Shown: piece after piece, positions 24,974 through 32,714 of the stretch
Numbering within the stretch: position 1 is the stretch's first letter
Layout: each line of letters begins with the position of its first letter
DNA from: Gordonia otitidis NBRC 100426
Lineage (GTDB): Bacteria > Actinomycetota > Actinomycetes > Mycobacteriales > Mycobacteriaceae
Direction of reading: 5' to 3'
Assembly: GCF_000248075.1 (NCBI RefSeq)
Contig: NZ_BAFB01000046.1
Span: 1 to 40,722 of the forward strand
Length of the DNA: 40,722 nucleotides
Position numbers and translations under genes: made by a program
The notes under the pieces: model-generated
Told to the model about the DNA's origin: nothing
Databases searched by the model: none
Seen by the model: the letters and a program-made list of their open reading frames with translations, nothing else

Positions 24974-26476
24974 GTGACCACCGTTCGATGGCTGATGGCC
25001 CAGCGTCGGCTCGAACTCTCGCTCCGTGCGGGCGTCGACGGCCTCGACCGTGAACTCGACTGTGCGGTGAGCTCTGAACTCGTCTCGACCGCCGACTGGC
25101 TGCAGGGCGGGGAGGTGCTGCTCACCACCGGGATGCGATTGAGCGTCGACGACCCTGACGGGCAACGAGAGTTCGTGCGCAGCCTCGACGCAGTGGGTGC
25201 CGCGGCGATCGGTTTCGGCGTCGGCCTCGGTTTCGACGAGGTGCCCGCCGACCTGTTGGCGGCGGCCGACGAGTTCGGTCTGCCGCTGTTCGAGGTGCCG
25301 CTGGCCATTCCGTTCTCGGCGATCACCCGCGCGGTTCTCGACCAGATCGCCGCGCAGCGCTCGGCCCGGCTGGTGTCGGCCACCCGCGCACAACCACGTA
25401 TGACCAGGGCCGCAACCGCGTCGGGCTCCAAGGGGCTCGTGCGCGAACTCGCCGACGCCGTCGGGCAACGGGTGATCTTGCTCGACGCCGCGCACACCCC
25501 GGTGGCCGAGGCGCCGGGTCCGGCACGTCCCGACGAGCTCGAGCAGATCCGTGCCGTCGCGCTGCGTGACCCCGCCTCCGCGGGTGCCGTCCGCGTCACC
25601 GACGACTCGGTGCTGACCGTCGCGCGAGTCGGCTCGGGGACAACCACGTTCGGTCATCTGGGCGTGATCGGATCGAGCCCGCTCGACGATGTCGGGCGCA
25701 TGTTGATCGGTCATGCCGTCTCGCTGCTCGCCATCGAATACGCCAAGCCGCAACAGGTTCGACGCGATGTCGGCGAATTGCAGGGCGAGGTCCTCGCCCT
25801 CGCCATGGAGCGGCACATCGGGGAGCGATCTCGCGAGATACTCTCGCGCGCAGCAGATCCCGCTGGTCGGGTGCGTGCGGTGGTGTTCCGCTTCGAAGGA
25901 GTCGACGACGCGCTCCGGGGCGCACGCCGCCTTGCCATCGAGTTCGAACACCGCTGGCGCCCGGTGTTCGTGCACCGGCGCGAGGACGAGGTCGTCGGAC
26001 TCGTCCGCGGCGACGACCACATCCAGTTCGCGACCGGTCTCCTCACGATGCTCAGTTCCACCGGCGGGGTCCGCGGCGGTCTGGGTCCCTCGGTTCCCGT
26101 CGACGATCTAGCCGACTCGGTACGTCAGGCCAAGCTCTCGTGCCGCTCCGCGGCTGCCGGCCAGCTGGTCGACCTCTACGATCTACGCTCCCTGCTTGCC
26201 AGTGACAGCGTGCGAGAAGTGTTGCACGACAGCTACACCGAGCGCATCGCGCCACTCGTCGCGTACGACGCCGCAAACGGCGGCCAGCTTCAGCAGAGTT
26301 TGCTGGCGTTCTTGGAGGCCAACGGCAACTGGGGTGTTGCCGCAAGTGTGCTCGGAGTGCATCGGCACACACTGCGTGGACGCATCGAACGCGTCGAGGA
26401 CATGCTCGCCGTCGACCTCACCGACGCCCGCACCCGTGCCGAACTCCTCCTGACCCTGCTGAGCGAAAGCGCATGA
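24974..26476 (+). CDS. PucR-family transcriptional regulator
   Basis: This 500-residue protein has the PucR N-terminal domain at about 1-120 (DCAVSSELVSTADWLQGGEV and ADEFGLPLFEVP). The central part resembles the diguanylate-cyclase-like domain usual in the family, and the C-terminal helix-turn-helix sits near 440-475 (FLEANGNWGVAASVLGVHRH, TLRGRIERVEDM). It starts at GTG 24974; GTG 24971 is equally possible. These proteins usually activate purine, GABA or amine catabolism genes in response to substrate. Divergence from gabT, amine oxidase and gabD indicates that operon as target. Its stop overlaps the SGNH hydrolase start as ATGA. Confidence 0.9.
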   Translation: MTTVRWLMAQRRLELSLRAGVDGLDRELDCAVSSELVSTADWLQGGEVLLTTGMRLSVDDPDGQREFVRSLDAVGAAAIGFGVGLGFDEVPADLLAAADEFGLPLFEVPLAIPFSAITRAVLDQIAAQRSARLVSATRAQPRMTRAATASGSKGLVRELADAVGQRVILLDAAHTPVAEAPGPARPDELEQIRAVALRDPASAGAVRVTDDSVLTVARVGSGTTTFGHLGVIGSSPLDDVGRMLIGHAVSLLAIEYAKPQQVRRDVGELQGEVLALAMERHIGERSREILSRAADPAGRVRAVVFRFEGVDDALRGARRLAIEFEHRWRPVFVHRREDEVVGLVRGDDHIQFATGLLTMLSSTGGVRGGLGPSVPVDDLADSVRQAKLSCRSAAAGQLVDLYDLRSLLASDSVREVLHDSYTERIAPLVAYDAANGGQLQQSLLAFLEANGNWGVAASVLGVHRHTLRGRIERVEDMLAVDLTDARTRAELLLTLLSESA

Positions 26477-27513
26477 TCACCACGCGCCACCGGTCGCCCT
26501 CGTCCCGGCCGCTACACATGGCGGCCGCGCGCACCCGACGGGTGCTCGCTTCCCGGGAGGGGCCCGCATCCCGGCTGCGCATGACGGCCGCACCGACCCG
26601 ACACATCCGCGTCATCGCAGCGCTGCTCATCGCGGTCGCATTCACCGCGACCGCCTGCGCCGACGGCACCGGTGATCGCGCCGAGGGCACCAGCAATCCC
26701 GTCGACAGCACCAGCACTCGGGCCGAGGGCACCAGCGATCGCGCCGACAGCACCGTCTACGTGAACCTCGGCGACAGTTACAGCGCCGGAACGGGAGTCA
26801 GGCCGTTGGTCGAGGACTCGCCGTTCCAGTGTCAGCGGTCCTCGTTGAACTTTGCGCACGTGCTCGCGCAGCGTCGCGGCCTGGCGCTCGACGACGTCAG
26901 TTGTGCCGGTGCGACGACGTCGGATTTCTTTGCGGCACAGTACTTCGGCGTCGGGCCCCAACTCGATGCGCTTGGGGATGGCACGCGGTTCGTGACGCTC
27001 ATGATCGGTGGCAACGACGGAGACATCTTCTCGGGGACGATCCGCGACTGCGGCGACGTCGCGGCGGAGAATCCCTCCGGTTCGCCCTGCCGCGCTCGGT
27101 ACGGCGACACCTTCGTCGAACGTGTCCGCGAACGCACCTATCCCGATGTGGTCAGAGCGCTGCGGGCGGTCGGCGAACGCGCCCCGCACGCGCGTGTCCT
27201 GGTGGTCGGGTATCCCTGGATTCTGCCTCCGACGACCGGCTGTTATCCGACGATGCGCGTGGCAGCGGGGGACGTCGCCTACATTCGCGACCTGCAGTCG
27301 ACGCTCAACGACACCGTCGCGCGGGCAACGGCCGCCACCGGCGGGACGTTTGTCGACATGTCGGCGGTCTCCGAGGGGCACGATGCGTGTCAGCCCGAGG
27401 GAACGCGGTGGATCGAACCACAGGTCGGGTCGTCGGCTCCGGTCACGGTGCACCCCAACGCCGCTGGGCAACGGGCGATCGCCGACGAGGTGGGTGCCGC
27501 GCTGGCCCGGTGA
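26473..27513 (+). CDS. Secreted SGNH esterase/lipase, probable lipoprotein
   Basis: Read from ATG 26473, the product has 346 residues with a long Arg-rich N terminus. ATG 26581 (residue 37) would give an ordinary signal peptide (TRHIRVIAALLIAVAFTATAC), but no ribosome site favours it. The lipobox-like TATAC places the lipidated Cys at residue 62, followed by a Thr/Asp/Ser heptad repeat that would serve as a flexible tether. SGNH blocks are clear: GDSYSAG with the catalytic Ser, GGND, and VHPNAAGQ with the catalytic His. The six cysteines after the tether suit three disulfides, as in Streptomyces SGNH lipases. Coupling to the PucR-type regulator gene is by overlap only. Confidence 0.85.
   Translation: MITTRHRSPSSRPLHMAAARTRRVLASREGPASRLRMTAAPTRHIRVIAALLIAVAFTATACADGTGDRAEGTSNPVDSTSTRAEGTSDRADSTVYVNLGDSYSAGTGVRPLVEDSPFQCQRSSLNFAHVLAQRRGLALDDVSCAGATTSDFFAAQYFGVGPQLDALGDGTRFVTLMIGGNDGDIFSGTIRDCGDVAAENPSGSPCRARYGDTFVERVRERTYPDVVRALRAVGERAPHARVLVVGYPWILPPTTGCYPTMRVAAGDVAYIRDLQSTLNDTVARATAATGGTFVDMSAVSEGHDACQPEGTRWIEPQVGSSAPVTVHPNAAGQRAIADEVGAALAR
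26659..26742 (+). repeat. 21-bp coding minisatellite, 4 units
   Basis: Four in-frame units encode ADGTGDR, AEGTSNP, VDSTSTR and AEGTSDR, with a partial fifth. The DNA unit GCCGAGGGCACCAGCGAT is close to GCCGAGGGCACCGACGAT in the array at 9017. The array sits directly after the predicted lipid-anchor cysteine. Confidence 0.8.
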
Positions 27514-27609
27514 CCCGGGTACTCCACAGTGTGGCGTCCGTGCACAGCATCGCTCGCAGCTGCGAGGTCGACGCCGACGAGCGGCGCCTGTTCGGCGACG
27601 CTGTGGTGT

Positions 27610-28545
27610 GTGACCGAACCCCAGCACGACGACCACTGGCGCGGCGTCTTGTCCTGGGCGGAGCTCAAACGCCGCGGCTTCAGCCAGGCCCAGGTGCGGC
27701 GGATGGTGGCCGTCGGCGACCTGCGAGCGCTGCGTCGAGGGTGGTACGCCACCGCGAACGCCGACCCGACAGTCGCCTCGGCTGTCAGCGCCGGCGGTGT
27801 CTGCACCTGTGCGAGCGCGCTCGAACTGCACGGTGTCTGGGTCGCTCCGTTCGGTGACCTGGTGCACGTCCGCGGGCGCAACGTCGCCCCGAACGGATCG
27901 ACGGGGACACATCATGTGTGCAGGCGGTATGGACGGGCGCAACCAGAGCTCTATCCCCTCGACGACGTGGCGACCGCGCTCGCGTATGCGGTCCGATGTC
28001 TCGAGGGCGAGGCGATCGTCGCCGCCTGCGACTCCGTCCTGCACAAGGGGTTGCTCGAGTCGTCCGACCTGCAGGCGATGTTCTCGTCGATGCCGATCCG
28101 GATTCGACGGCTCCTCGACAGGTGCGACGGCTGCGCCGACTCCGGGGCCGAATCGATCTTCGGGTTCCGGCTGGCTAGCTTGGGTATCGCGTTTGAGAGT
28201 CAGGTCGAGATCCCCGGTATCGGCAGAGTGGATTTCCTGATCGGAAAGCGGCTGATCGTGGAGGTCGACAGCATCGCTTATCACGACAAGTCGCCTGCGC
28301 AGCGCGAGAAGGATCGAGTACGAGACGAAGCCGCCCACCGCATGGGTTACATACCGTGGCGGATCTCGTACAAGAGGCTGATGTACAGCTGGGACGAGGT
28401 GGTCGAGACACTCCTGGCGATGATCCGCAGGCGCGATCACCTCAAAGCGTTGGCGGAGCCGCCCGAACTGACGCGCCTCGCCGCAGAGTCCGGCGCGGAT
28501 CACGCACTCGGCTACTGGGATGACCCGGACTTCGCCGGCTGCTGA
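27610..28545 (+). CDS. AbiEi-type N-terminal domain plus DUF559 nuclease-like domain
   Basis: Taken from GTG 27610, the product has 311 residues; the start is uncertain because no ribosome site is clear. The N-terminal 60 residues (LSWAELKRRGFSQAQVRRMV, LRALRRGWYA) match the winged-helix domain found in AbiEi-like antitoxins. The C-terminal part (GRVDFLIGKRLIVEVDS, then REKDRVRDEAAHRMGYIPWR) is a DUF559/Vsr-like PD-(D/E)XK fold with the Asp and Glu-x-Asp acidic residues in place. Many actinobacteria carry several such proteins of unproven function; they may be DNA-binding nucleases or relics of defence modules. No toxin partner gene lies beside it. The palindromic repeats start 155 bp downstream. 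Confidence 0.8.
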   Translation: MTEPQHDDHWRGVLSWAELKRRGFSQAQVRRMVAVGDLRALRRGWYATANADPTVASAVSAGGVCTCASALELHGVWVAPFGDLVHVRGRNVAPNGSTGTHHVCRRYGRAQPELYPLDDVATALAYAVRCLEGEAIVAACDSVLHKGLLESSDLQAMFSSMPIRIRRLLDRCDGCADSGAESIFGFRLASLGIAFESQVEIPGIGRVDFLIGKRLIVEVDSIAYHDKSPAQREKDRVRDEAAHRMGYIPWRISYKRLMYSWDEVVETLLAMIRRRDHLKALAEPPELTRLAAESGADHALGYWDDPDFAGC

Positions 28546-28699
28546 CTCAACGTCGCCGGCTGTTGCGCCACACGCCGCGGAGACGCGTCCCACCCCGACC
28601 CCGCGCTCCGGACGGGCCTGCCGCGCGGGCTTCTGCGCAGCTTCGGGCGCCCCAACACTGACCCGCGCGCTGGCCGCCCGCCGGGCATTCGGGAGTGCG

Positions 28700-28772
28700 T
28701 ACACAACTGTGACGTCAGCGGGACGTCGCGACAATAGTTGTCGTGGCGTACCGCTGAGGGCCCGATTGTGTA
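28700..28772. repeat. 73-bp nested palindromic repeat, copy 2
   Basis: Three arm pairs are symmetric about base 28736: TACACAA/TTGTGTA (outer), CAGCGG/CCGCTG (middle) and CGACAA/TTGTCG (inner, loop TAG). Spacers on the two sides are equal in length (9 and 7 bases). The transcript could fold into one long hairpin. It differs from the copy at 28958 at one base. Confidence 0.9.
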
Positions 28773-28957
28773 GGCACCGGGCCGATAGCCGTGTGGGTGG
28801 TGGCGTGATCTGGAGCTCCGGACGCGTTGAGCAGTTCTTCTTGCACGCTCGCGTGCCGCGCCCTGGCCTCGGCGCCCGTAACGCGTCAGGTCGCGGAGCT
28901 CTACGCGCGCTCTCCCGCGCCGCACCCCGATCTCGCCGCCGGACATTCGGGAGTGCG

Positions 28958-29030
28958 TACACAACTGTGACGTCAGCGGGACGTCGCGACAATAGTTGTC
29001 GTGGCGCACCGCTGAGGGCCCGATTGTGTA
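28958..29030. repeat. 73-bp nested palindromic repeat, copy 3
   Basis: This has the same arms as the copy at 28700, one substitution in the spacer (C for T), and a longer outer arm (CGTACACAA/TTGTGTACG, 28956-29032). The shared upstream flank CATTCGGGAGTGCG shows that the duplicated unit is somewhat larger than the palindrome. Confidence 0.9.
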
Positions 29031-29087
29031 CGTACCAGACCCGACTGCCTGATACGCCGCCATCGAGACCTCGTCCAACCTCTGTGA

Positions 29088-29113
29088 CGCCCTGACCAGG
29101 GCGAATTTTCCTT
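29088..29113 (+). terminator. Hairpin with T-rich tail before hemL
   Basis: CGCCCT and AGGGCG pair around GACC, and AATTTTCCTT follows. This looks like a small intrinsic terminator, or an attenuator, as it lies 30 bp before the chosen hemL start. Confidence 0.5.
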
Positions 29114-29142
29114 GATCGTTGCGATTTGGAACACTGGTGGCC

Positions 29143-30477
29143 GTGAGGAGTTCCGCTGAAGTCGCAGCCCGTTCCACCGAATTGTTCCGCCGGGCCCAGG
29201 ACGCGACCCCTGGCGGGGTCAATTCGCCGGTACGTGCGTTCTCCGCGGTCGGCGGCACTCCGCGATTTATCGCCTCGGCGCAGGGCTGCCATCTGACCGA
29301 TGTCGACGGCAACGACTACGTCGATCTCGTCTCCTCCTGGGGCCCGATGATCCTCGGGCACGCGCACCCCGCTGTCGTCGAGGCGGTCCAGAAGGCGGCG
29401 ACGCACGGCCTGTCGTTCGGTGCGCCGACCGAGGGCGAGATCGAACTCGCAGAGGAGATCATCGACCGCGTCGACCCGGTCGAGCGGGTGCGCCTGGTCA
29501 ACTCCGGCACCGAGGCGACGATGTCGGCGATCCGGCTGGCGCGCGGCGCCACCGGCCGATCCAAGATCATCAAGTTCTCCGGCTGCTACCACGGTCACGT
29601 CGACGCGTTGCTCGCCGACGCAGGATCGGGCATCGCGACGCTCGGCCTCCCGACGACGCCCGGCGTCACCGGTGCTGCAGCTCACGACACCATCGTGTTG
29701 CCCTACAACGACCTCGACGCCGTCGCCAAGGCTTTCGACGCCTTCGGTGACGAGATCGCAGCCGTGATCACCGAGGCCGCAGCGGGGAACATGGGTGCCG
29801 TCGCACCCGTCGACGGGTTCAACGCAGGCCTGCGCGACCTCACCCGACGCCACGGCGCGCTGTTCATCATCGACGAGGTGATGACCGGCTTCCGTGTGAG
29901 TCCGTCCGGTTGGTACGGCCTCGAAGGTGTCGCGGCCGACCTCTACACCTTCGGCAAGGTCATGAGTGGTGGGCTCCCCGCGGCAGCGTTCGGCGGACGC
30001 ACCGACATCATGGAGAACCTCGCGCCCACTGGACCCGTCTACCAGGCGGGCACATTGAGCGGTAATCCCGTGGCCGTCGCGGCAGGACTCGCGACGCTCC
30101 GTCACGCCGACGCCGACGTCTACTCAGCCCTCGACGCCAACTCCGACCGTCTCGCCTCGCTGTTCGACGAGGCGCTCACCGACGCCGGGGTCGGGCACCG
30201 GGTGCAGAAGGCGGGCAACCTGCTCAGTGTGTTCTTCACCTCCGATCCGACGGCGCCGATCACCGACTATGCCGCGGTCAAGAACACCGAGACCTGGCGT
30301 TTCGCGCCGTTCTTCCACGCGCTGCTCGATGCGGGTGTGTATGCGCCGCCGAGCGCATTCGAGGCCTGGTTTGTCTCAGCGGCGCTGGACGAGGATGCTT
30401 TTGGTCGAATCGCTGACGCGCTGCCGACGGCAGCCCGCGCCGCAGCGCACGCCACGCAATCGGGGGAGTCCGACTGA
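29143..30477 (+). CDS. hemL: Glutamate-1-semialdehyde 2,1-aminomutase
   Basis: This enzyme turns glutamate-1-semialdehyde into 5-aminolevulinate, completing the C5 route begun by HemA. From GTG 29143 it has 444 residues; GTG 29137 and TTG 29119 are in-frame alternatives without clearly better ribosome sites. [42 protein letters not shown] and GCYHGHVD are family signatures. [10 protein letters not shown] holds the PLP-binding Asp, and [17 protein letters not shown] has the Schiff-base Lys272. The stop overlaps the next start by one base, opening the cytochrome c maturation run. A hairpin and two palindromic repeats lie just upstream. Confidence 0.96.
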   Translation: MRSSAEVAARSTELFRRAQDATPGGVNSPVRAFSAVGGTPRFIASAQGCHLTDVDGNDYVDLVSSWGPMILGHAHPAVVEAVQKAATHGLSFGAPTEGEIELAEEIIDRVDPVERVRLVNSGTEATMSAIRLARGATGRSKIIKFSGCYHGHVDALLADAGSGIATLGLPTTPGVTGAAAHDTIVLPYNDLDAVAKAFDAFGDEIAAVITEAAAGNMGAVAPVDGFNAGLRDLTRRHGALFIIDEVMTGFRVSPSGWYGLEGVAADLYTFGKVMSGGLPAAAFGGRTDIMENLAPTGPVYQAGTLSGNPVAVAAGLATLRHADADVYSALDANSDRLASLFDEALTDAGVGHRVQKAGNLLSVFFTSDPTAPITDYAAVKNTETWRFAPFFHALLDAGVYAPPSAFEAWFVSAALDEDAFGRIADALPTAARAAAHATQSGESD

Positions 30478-31103
30478 TGCACACGATCGTCCACATGATG
30501 CGCCACGGAGAGGTGCACAACCCGGACGGCATCCTCTACGGTCGCCTGCCCGGATTTCACTTGTCGACGACGGGTCGGGCGCAGGCGGAAAAGGTCGCCG
30601 GCACGCTCGCCGATCACGACATCACCGCCGTCTTCGCCTCGCCGTTGCAGCGCGCGCAGGAGACAGCCACCCCGATCGCCGCGGCGCACGGTCTGCCGAT
30701 CTTCACCAATGACCAGCTCATCGAAGCCGACAACGTCTTCGAAGGACTCAAGGTCTCCGTCGGTGACGGTGCATTGAGCAAGCCCCGACACTGGTTCAAG
30801 CTGCGCGACCCCTTCACCCCGTCGTGGGGCGAGCCCTACATCCAGCTCGCGCACCGCATGCTCGCGGCGGCCAACAAGGCCCGCGACGCCGCGCGCGGAC
30901 ACGAGGCCGTCTGCGTCAGCCATCAACTGCCCGTCTACACGCTCCGACGCTTCCTCGAAGGCCAGCGCCTCTGGCACGACCCGCGTCGTCGTCAGTGTTC
31001 ACTGGCGTCGCTGACCAGCCTCATCTACGACGACGACGCGCTCGTCGACATCATCTACTCCGAACCCGCAGGGCATTCCGATCCGCTCGCGACCGGGGCA
31101 TGA
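30477..31103 (+). CDS. Histidine phosphatase family protein
   Basis: This 208-residue protein has the branch-1 core: HMMRHGEVHNP with the phospho-accepting His near residue 10, ASPLQRAQETA with the conserved Arg, and CVSHQLPV with the second His. GGGGGAG precedes ATG 30477, which shares one base with the hemL stop. It corresponds by position to M. tuberculosis Rv0525, annotated as a phosphoglycerate-mutase-like protein. The substrate is unknown; the location between hemL and TlpA does not define one. Its stop overlaps the tlpA-like start as ATGA. Confidence 0.9.
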   Translation: MHTIVHMMRHGEVHNPDGILYGRLPGFHLSTTGRAQAEKVAGTLADHDITAVFASPLQRAQETATPIAAAHGLPIFTNDQLIEADNVFEGLKVSVGDGALSKPRHWFKLRDPFTPSWGEPYIQLAHRMLAAANKARDAARGHEAVCVSHQLPVYTLRRFLEGQRLWHDPRRRQCSLASLTSLIYDDDALVDIIYSEPAGHSDPLATGA

Positions 31104-31723
31104 ACCGGGTTCGACACATGCGTAGTAAGACCTTCACCGCTGCTCTGATCGCCGTGCTGACCACGCTCGGCGTGTTGGTGAGCGGCTGCAGCGGGGGCAA
31201 CGACGCCGTCGCGCAGGGTGACACCTTCCAGTTCGTGTCGCCGGGTGGGAAGACGACGATCACCTACCCGGAGTCGGAGCGCAAACCGATCGCCGACCTC
31301 GTCGGCCCCGATCTCGTGACCGATCAGCAGATCGACGTCGACAAGGATTTCGCGGGCAAGGTCACCGTCATCAACGTGTGGGGCTCGTGGTGCGGGCCGT
31401 GCCGCGCGGAGGCCGACGACCTCGAGACCGTGTACGAGCAGAACAAGGACAAGGGCGTCGCCTTCGTCGGCATCAACCTGCGCGACGATCGTGCGTCGGC
31501 GAAGGATTTCGTCGCCGATCGTAAGGTCGGGTATCCGTCGATCTACGACTTCGACGGCGCGACACTCGCCTCGATGACCACCCCGACGTCGGTGGTTCCG
31601 ACCACCGTCGTTCTCGACCGCAAGCACCGTCCGGCAGCGGTGTACCTGCGCACGGTCAGTTCCGATGAGCTCGGCGCGATGGTCGAGAAGGTCGCTGCGG
31701 AAGACTCCGGAAAGCAGCCGTGA
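31100..31723 (+). CDS. TlpA/ResA-like membrane-anchored thiol-disulfide protein
   Basis: This 207-residue lipoprotein has a signal ending in the lipobox LVSGC (Cys30), then a thioredoxin fold with [13 protein letters not shown] (Cys98 and Cys101) and a cis-Pro region ([10 protein letters not shown]). It acts outside the membrane, reducing the CXXCH cysteines of apocytochrome c so that heme can attach. Electrons come from CcdA, encoded next. ATG 31100 is used; ATG 31118 is possible. Starts and stops overlap on both sides (ATGA, GTGA), so it is tightly co-translated with its partners. Confidence 0.93.
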   Translation: MNRVRHMRSKTFTAALIAVLTTLGVLVSGCSGGNDAVAQGDTFQFVSPGGKTTITYPESERKPIADLVGPDLVTDQQIDVDKDFAGKVTVINVWGSWCGPCRAEADDLETVYEQNKDKGVAFVGINLRDDRASAKDFVADRKVGYPSIYDFDGATLASMTTPTSVVPTTVVLDRKHRPAAVYLRTVSSDELGAMVEKVAAEDSGKQP

Positions 31724-32508
31724 GCGGGATGGGACAGACCTTCGCCGACACCGTGACCAGTGGCCCGTTGCTGCTGGCGCTTGCCGCATGTGTCGTCGCC
31801 GGTCTCGTCTCGTTCGCGTCACCGTGCGTGGTGCCGTTGGTGCCGGGCTATCTGTCCTATCTCGCCGGGCTCGTCGGTGCCGAAGCGCCTGCCGTCACCG
31901 TCGGCGAATCACCCAAGCGAGGACGCTCGCGCGTGGCGATCGCCGCAGCGCTGTTCGTGCTCGGTTTCACCATCGTGTTCGTCGCGGCGACCGCGACGAT
32001 CCTGGGCATCACGAACACGGTGATCGTCAATCATGATGTGCTGCAACGTGTCGGCGGTGTGGTCACCATCGTGATGGGTCTGGTGTTCATCGGCCTGATC
32101 CCGATGATGCAGCGTGAGTTCCGTTTCGCGCCGCGTAACGTCTCCAACATCGTCGGTGCACCGCTGCTCGGCGCGGTCTTCGCGCTCGGCTGGACCCCGT
32201 GCCTCGGCCCGACACTCGCTGCGGTGATCGCGACCGCGAGCGGAACGCAGGGGGCCACAGCGGTCAAGGGTGTCGCGCTGATCATCGCGTACTGCGCAGG
32301 GTTGGGGATTCCCTTCGTCATCCTCGCGTTCTCGTCGGCGTGGGCGCTACGCAGCCTCACCTGGCTGCGCACGCACGCCCGGCTCATCCAGATCTTCGGC
32401 GGCATCATGCTCATCGCAGTCGGCGTAGCCCTGGTCACCGGCTGGTGGGATCAGTTCATCGTGTGGGTCCGCGACGCATTCATCTCCGACACCGAGCTTC
32501 CGGTATGA
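31720..32508 (+). CDS. ccdA: Cytochrome c biogenesis thiol transporter CcdA
   Basis: This 262-residue protein has six hydrophobic segments. The two redox cysteines are at Cys36 ([17 protein letters not shown]) and Cys161 ([11 protein letters not shown]), the usual half-sites in helices 1 and 4. CcdA carries reducing power across the membrane to the TlpA-like protein. GTG 31720 overlaps the previous stop (GTGA), with GGAAAG upstream; ATG 31729 is an alternative. Its stop overlaps an ATG that opens a repeat-encoded frame rather than running directly into resB. Confidence 0.94.
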   Translation: MSGMGQTFADTVTSGPLLLALAACVVAGLVSFASPCVVPLVPGYLSYLAGLVGAEAPAVTVGESPKRGRSRVAIAAALFVLGFTIVFVAATATILGITNTVIVNHDVLQRVGGVVTIVMGLVFIGLIPMMQREFRFAPRNVSNIVGAPLLGAVFALGWTPCLGPTLAAVIATASGTQGATAVKGVALIIAYCAGLGIPFVILAFSSAWALRSLTWLRTHARLIQIFGGIMLIAVGVALVTGWWDQFIVWVRDAFISDTELPV

Positions 32509-32714
32509 ACGCAGACCGCATGACCCCGAGCGGAGGCGAGGCATTGACCCCGAGCGGAGGCGAGGCATTGACCCCGAGCGGAGGCGAGGCATTGACCCCG
32601 AGCGGAGGCGAGGCATTGACCCCGAGCGGAGGCGAGGCATTGACCCCGAGCGGAGGCGAGGCATTGACCCCGAGCGGAGGCGAGGCATTGACCCCGAGCG
32701 GAGGCGAGGAATGA
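32505..32714 (+). CDS. 69-residue repeat peptide between ccdA and resB
   Basis: ATG 32505 overlaps the ccdA stop (ATGA), and its own TGA (32712-32714) overlaps the resB ATG (ATGA). The frame reads MNADRM, then seven TPSGGEAL units and a final TPSGGEE. The frame differs from that of resB. The peptide is low-complexity with no signal or membrane part. It may be a real small protein, or more likely a by-product of the repeat that carries ribosomes from ccdA into resB. Perfect overlap at both ends argues that it is translated. Confidence 0.5.
32524..32709 (+). repeat. 24-bp tandem array (8 copies) of Shine-Dalgarno plus start codon
   Basis: The 18-base core CCCCGAGCGGAGGCGAGG occurs at 32524, 32548, 32572, 32596, 32620, 32644, 32668 and 32692, exactly 24 bp apart and identical. 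Copies 1-7 are followed by CATTGAC. In each of these GGAGG precedes a TTG by seven bases; in the last copy it precedes the resB ATG by six. The array thus looks like a repeated resB initiation region. Confidence 0.95.

Larger units (their letters stand above)
28546..29142. other. 597-bp non-coding stretch with two palindromic repeats
   Basis: I see no convincing gene here. Open frames on both strands are Arg/Pro-rich by-products of GC-rich sequence and run through the repeats. The stretch holds two copies of a 73-bp palindrome, 258 bp apart and sharing a short upstream flank (CATTCGGGAGTGCG), then a terminator-like hairpin just before hemL. Confidence 0.75.

Noticed and set aside
28520..29095. 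Plus-strand frame encoding duplicated peptide blocks across the palindromes
   Set aside because: The protein-level duplication only reflects the DNA repeat. The frame lacks a ribosome site and domain and is Arg-rich noise.
26512..30105. A 1197-codon open frame on the minus strand
   Set aside because: It runs antisense through the SGNH, DUF559 and hemL genes and the repeats. Its composition is that of a GC-rich shadow frame, while the plus-strand genes have clear motifs.
32524..32709. Possible CRISPR array
   Set aside because: The 24-bp units are directly adjacent and identical with no spacers, and no cas genes are in the window.
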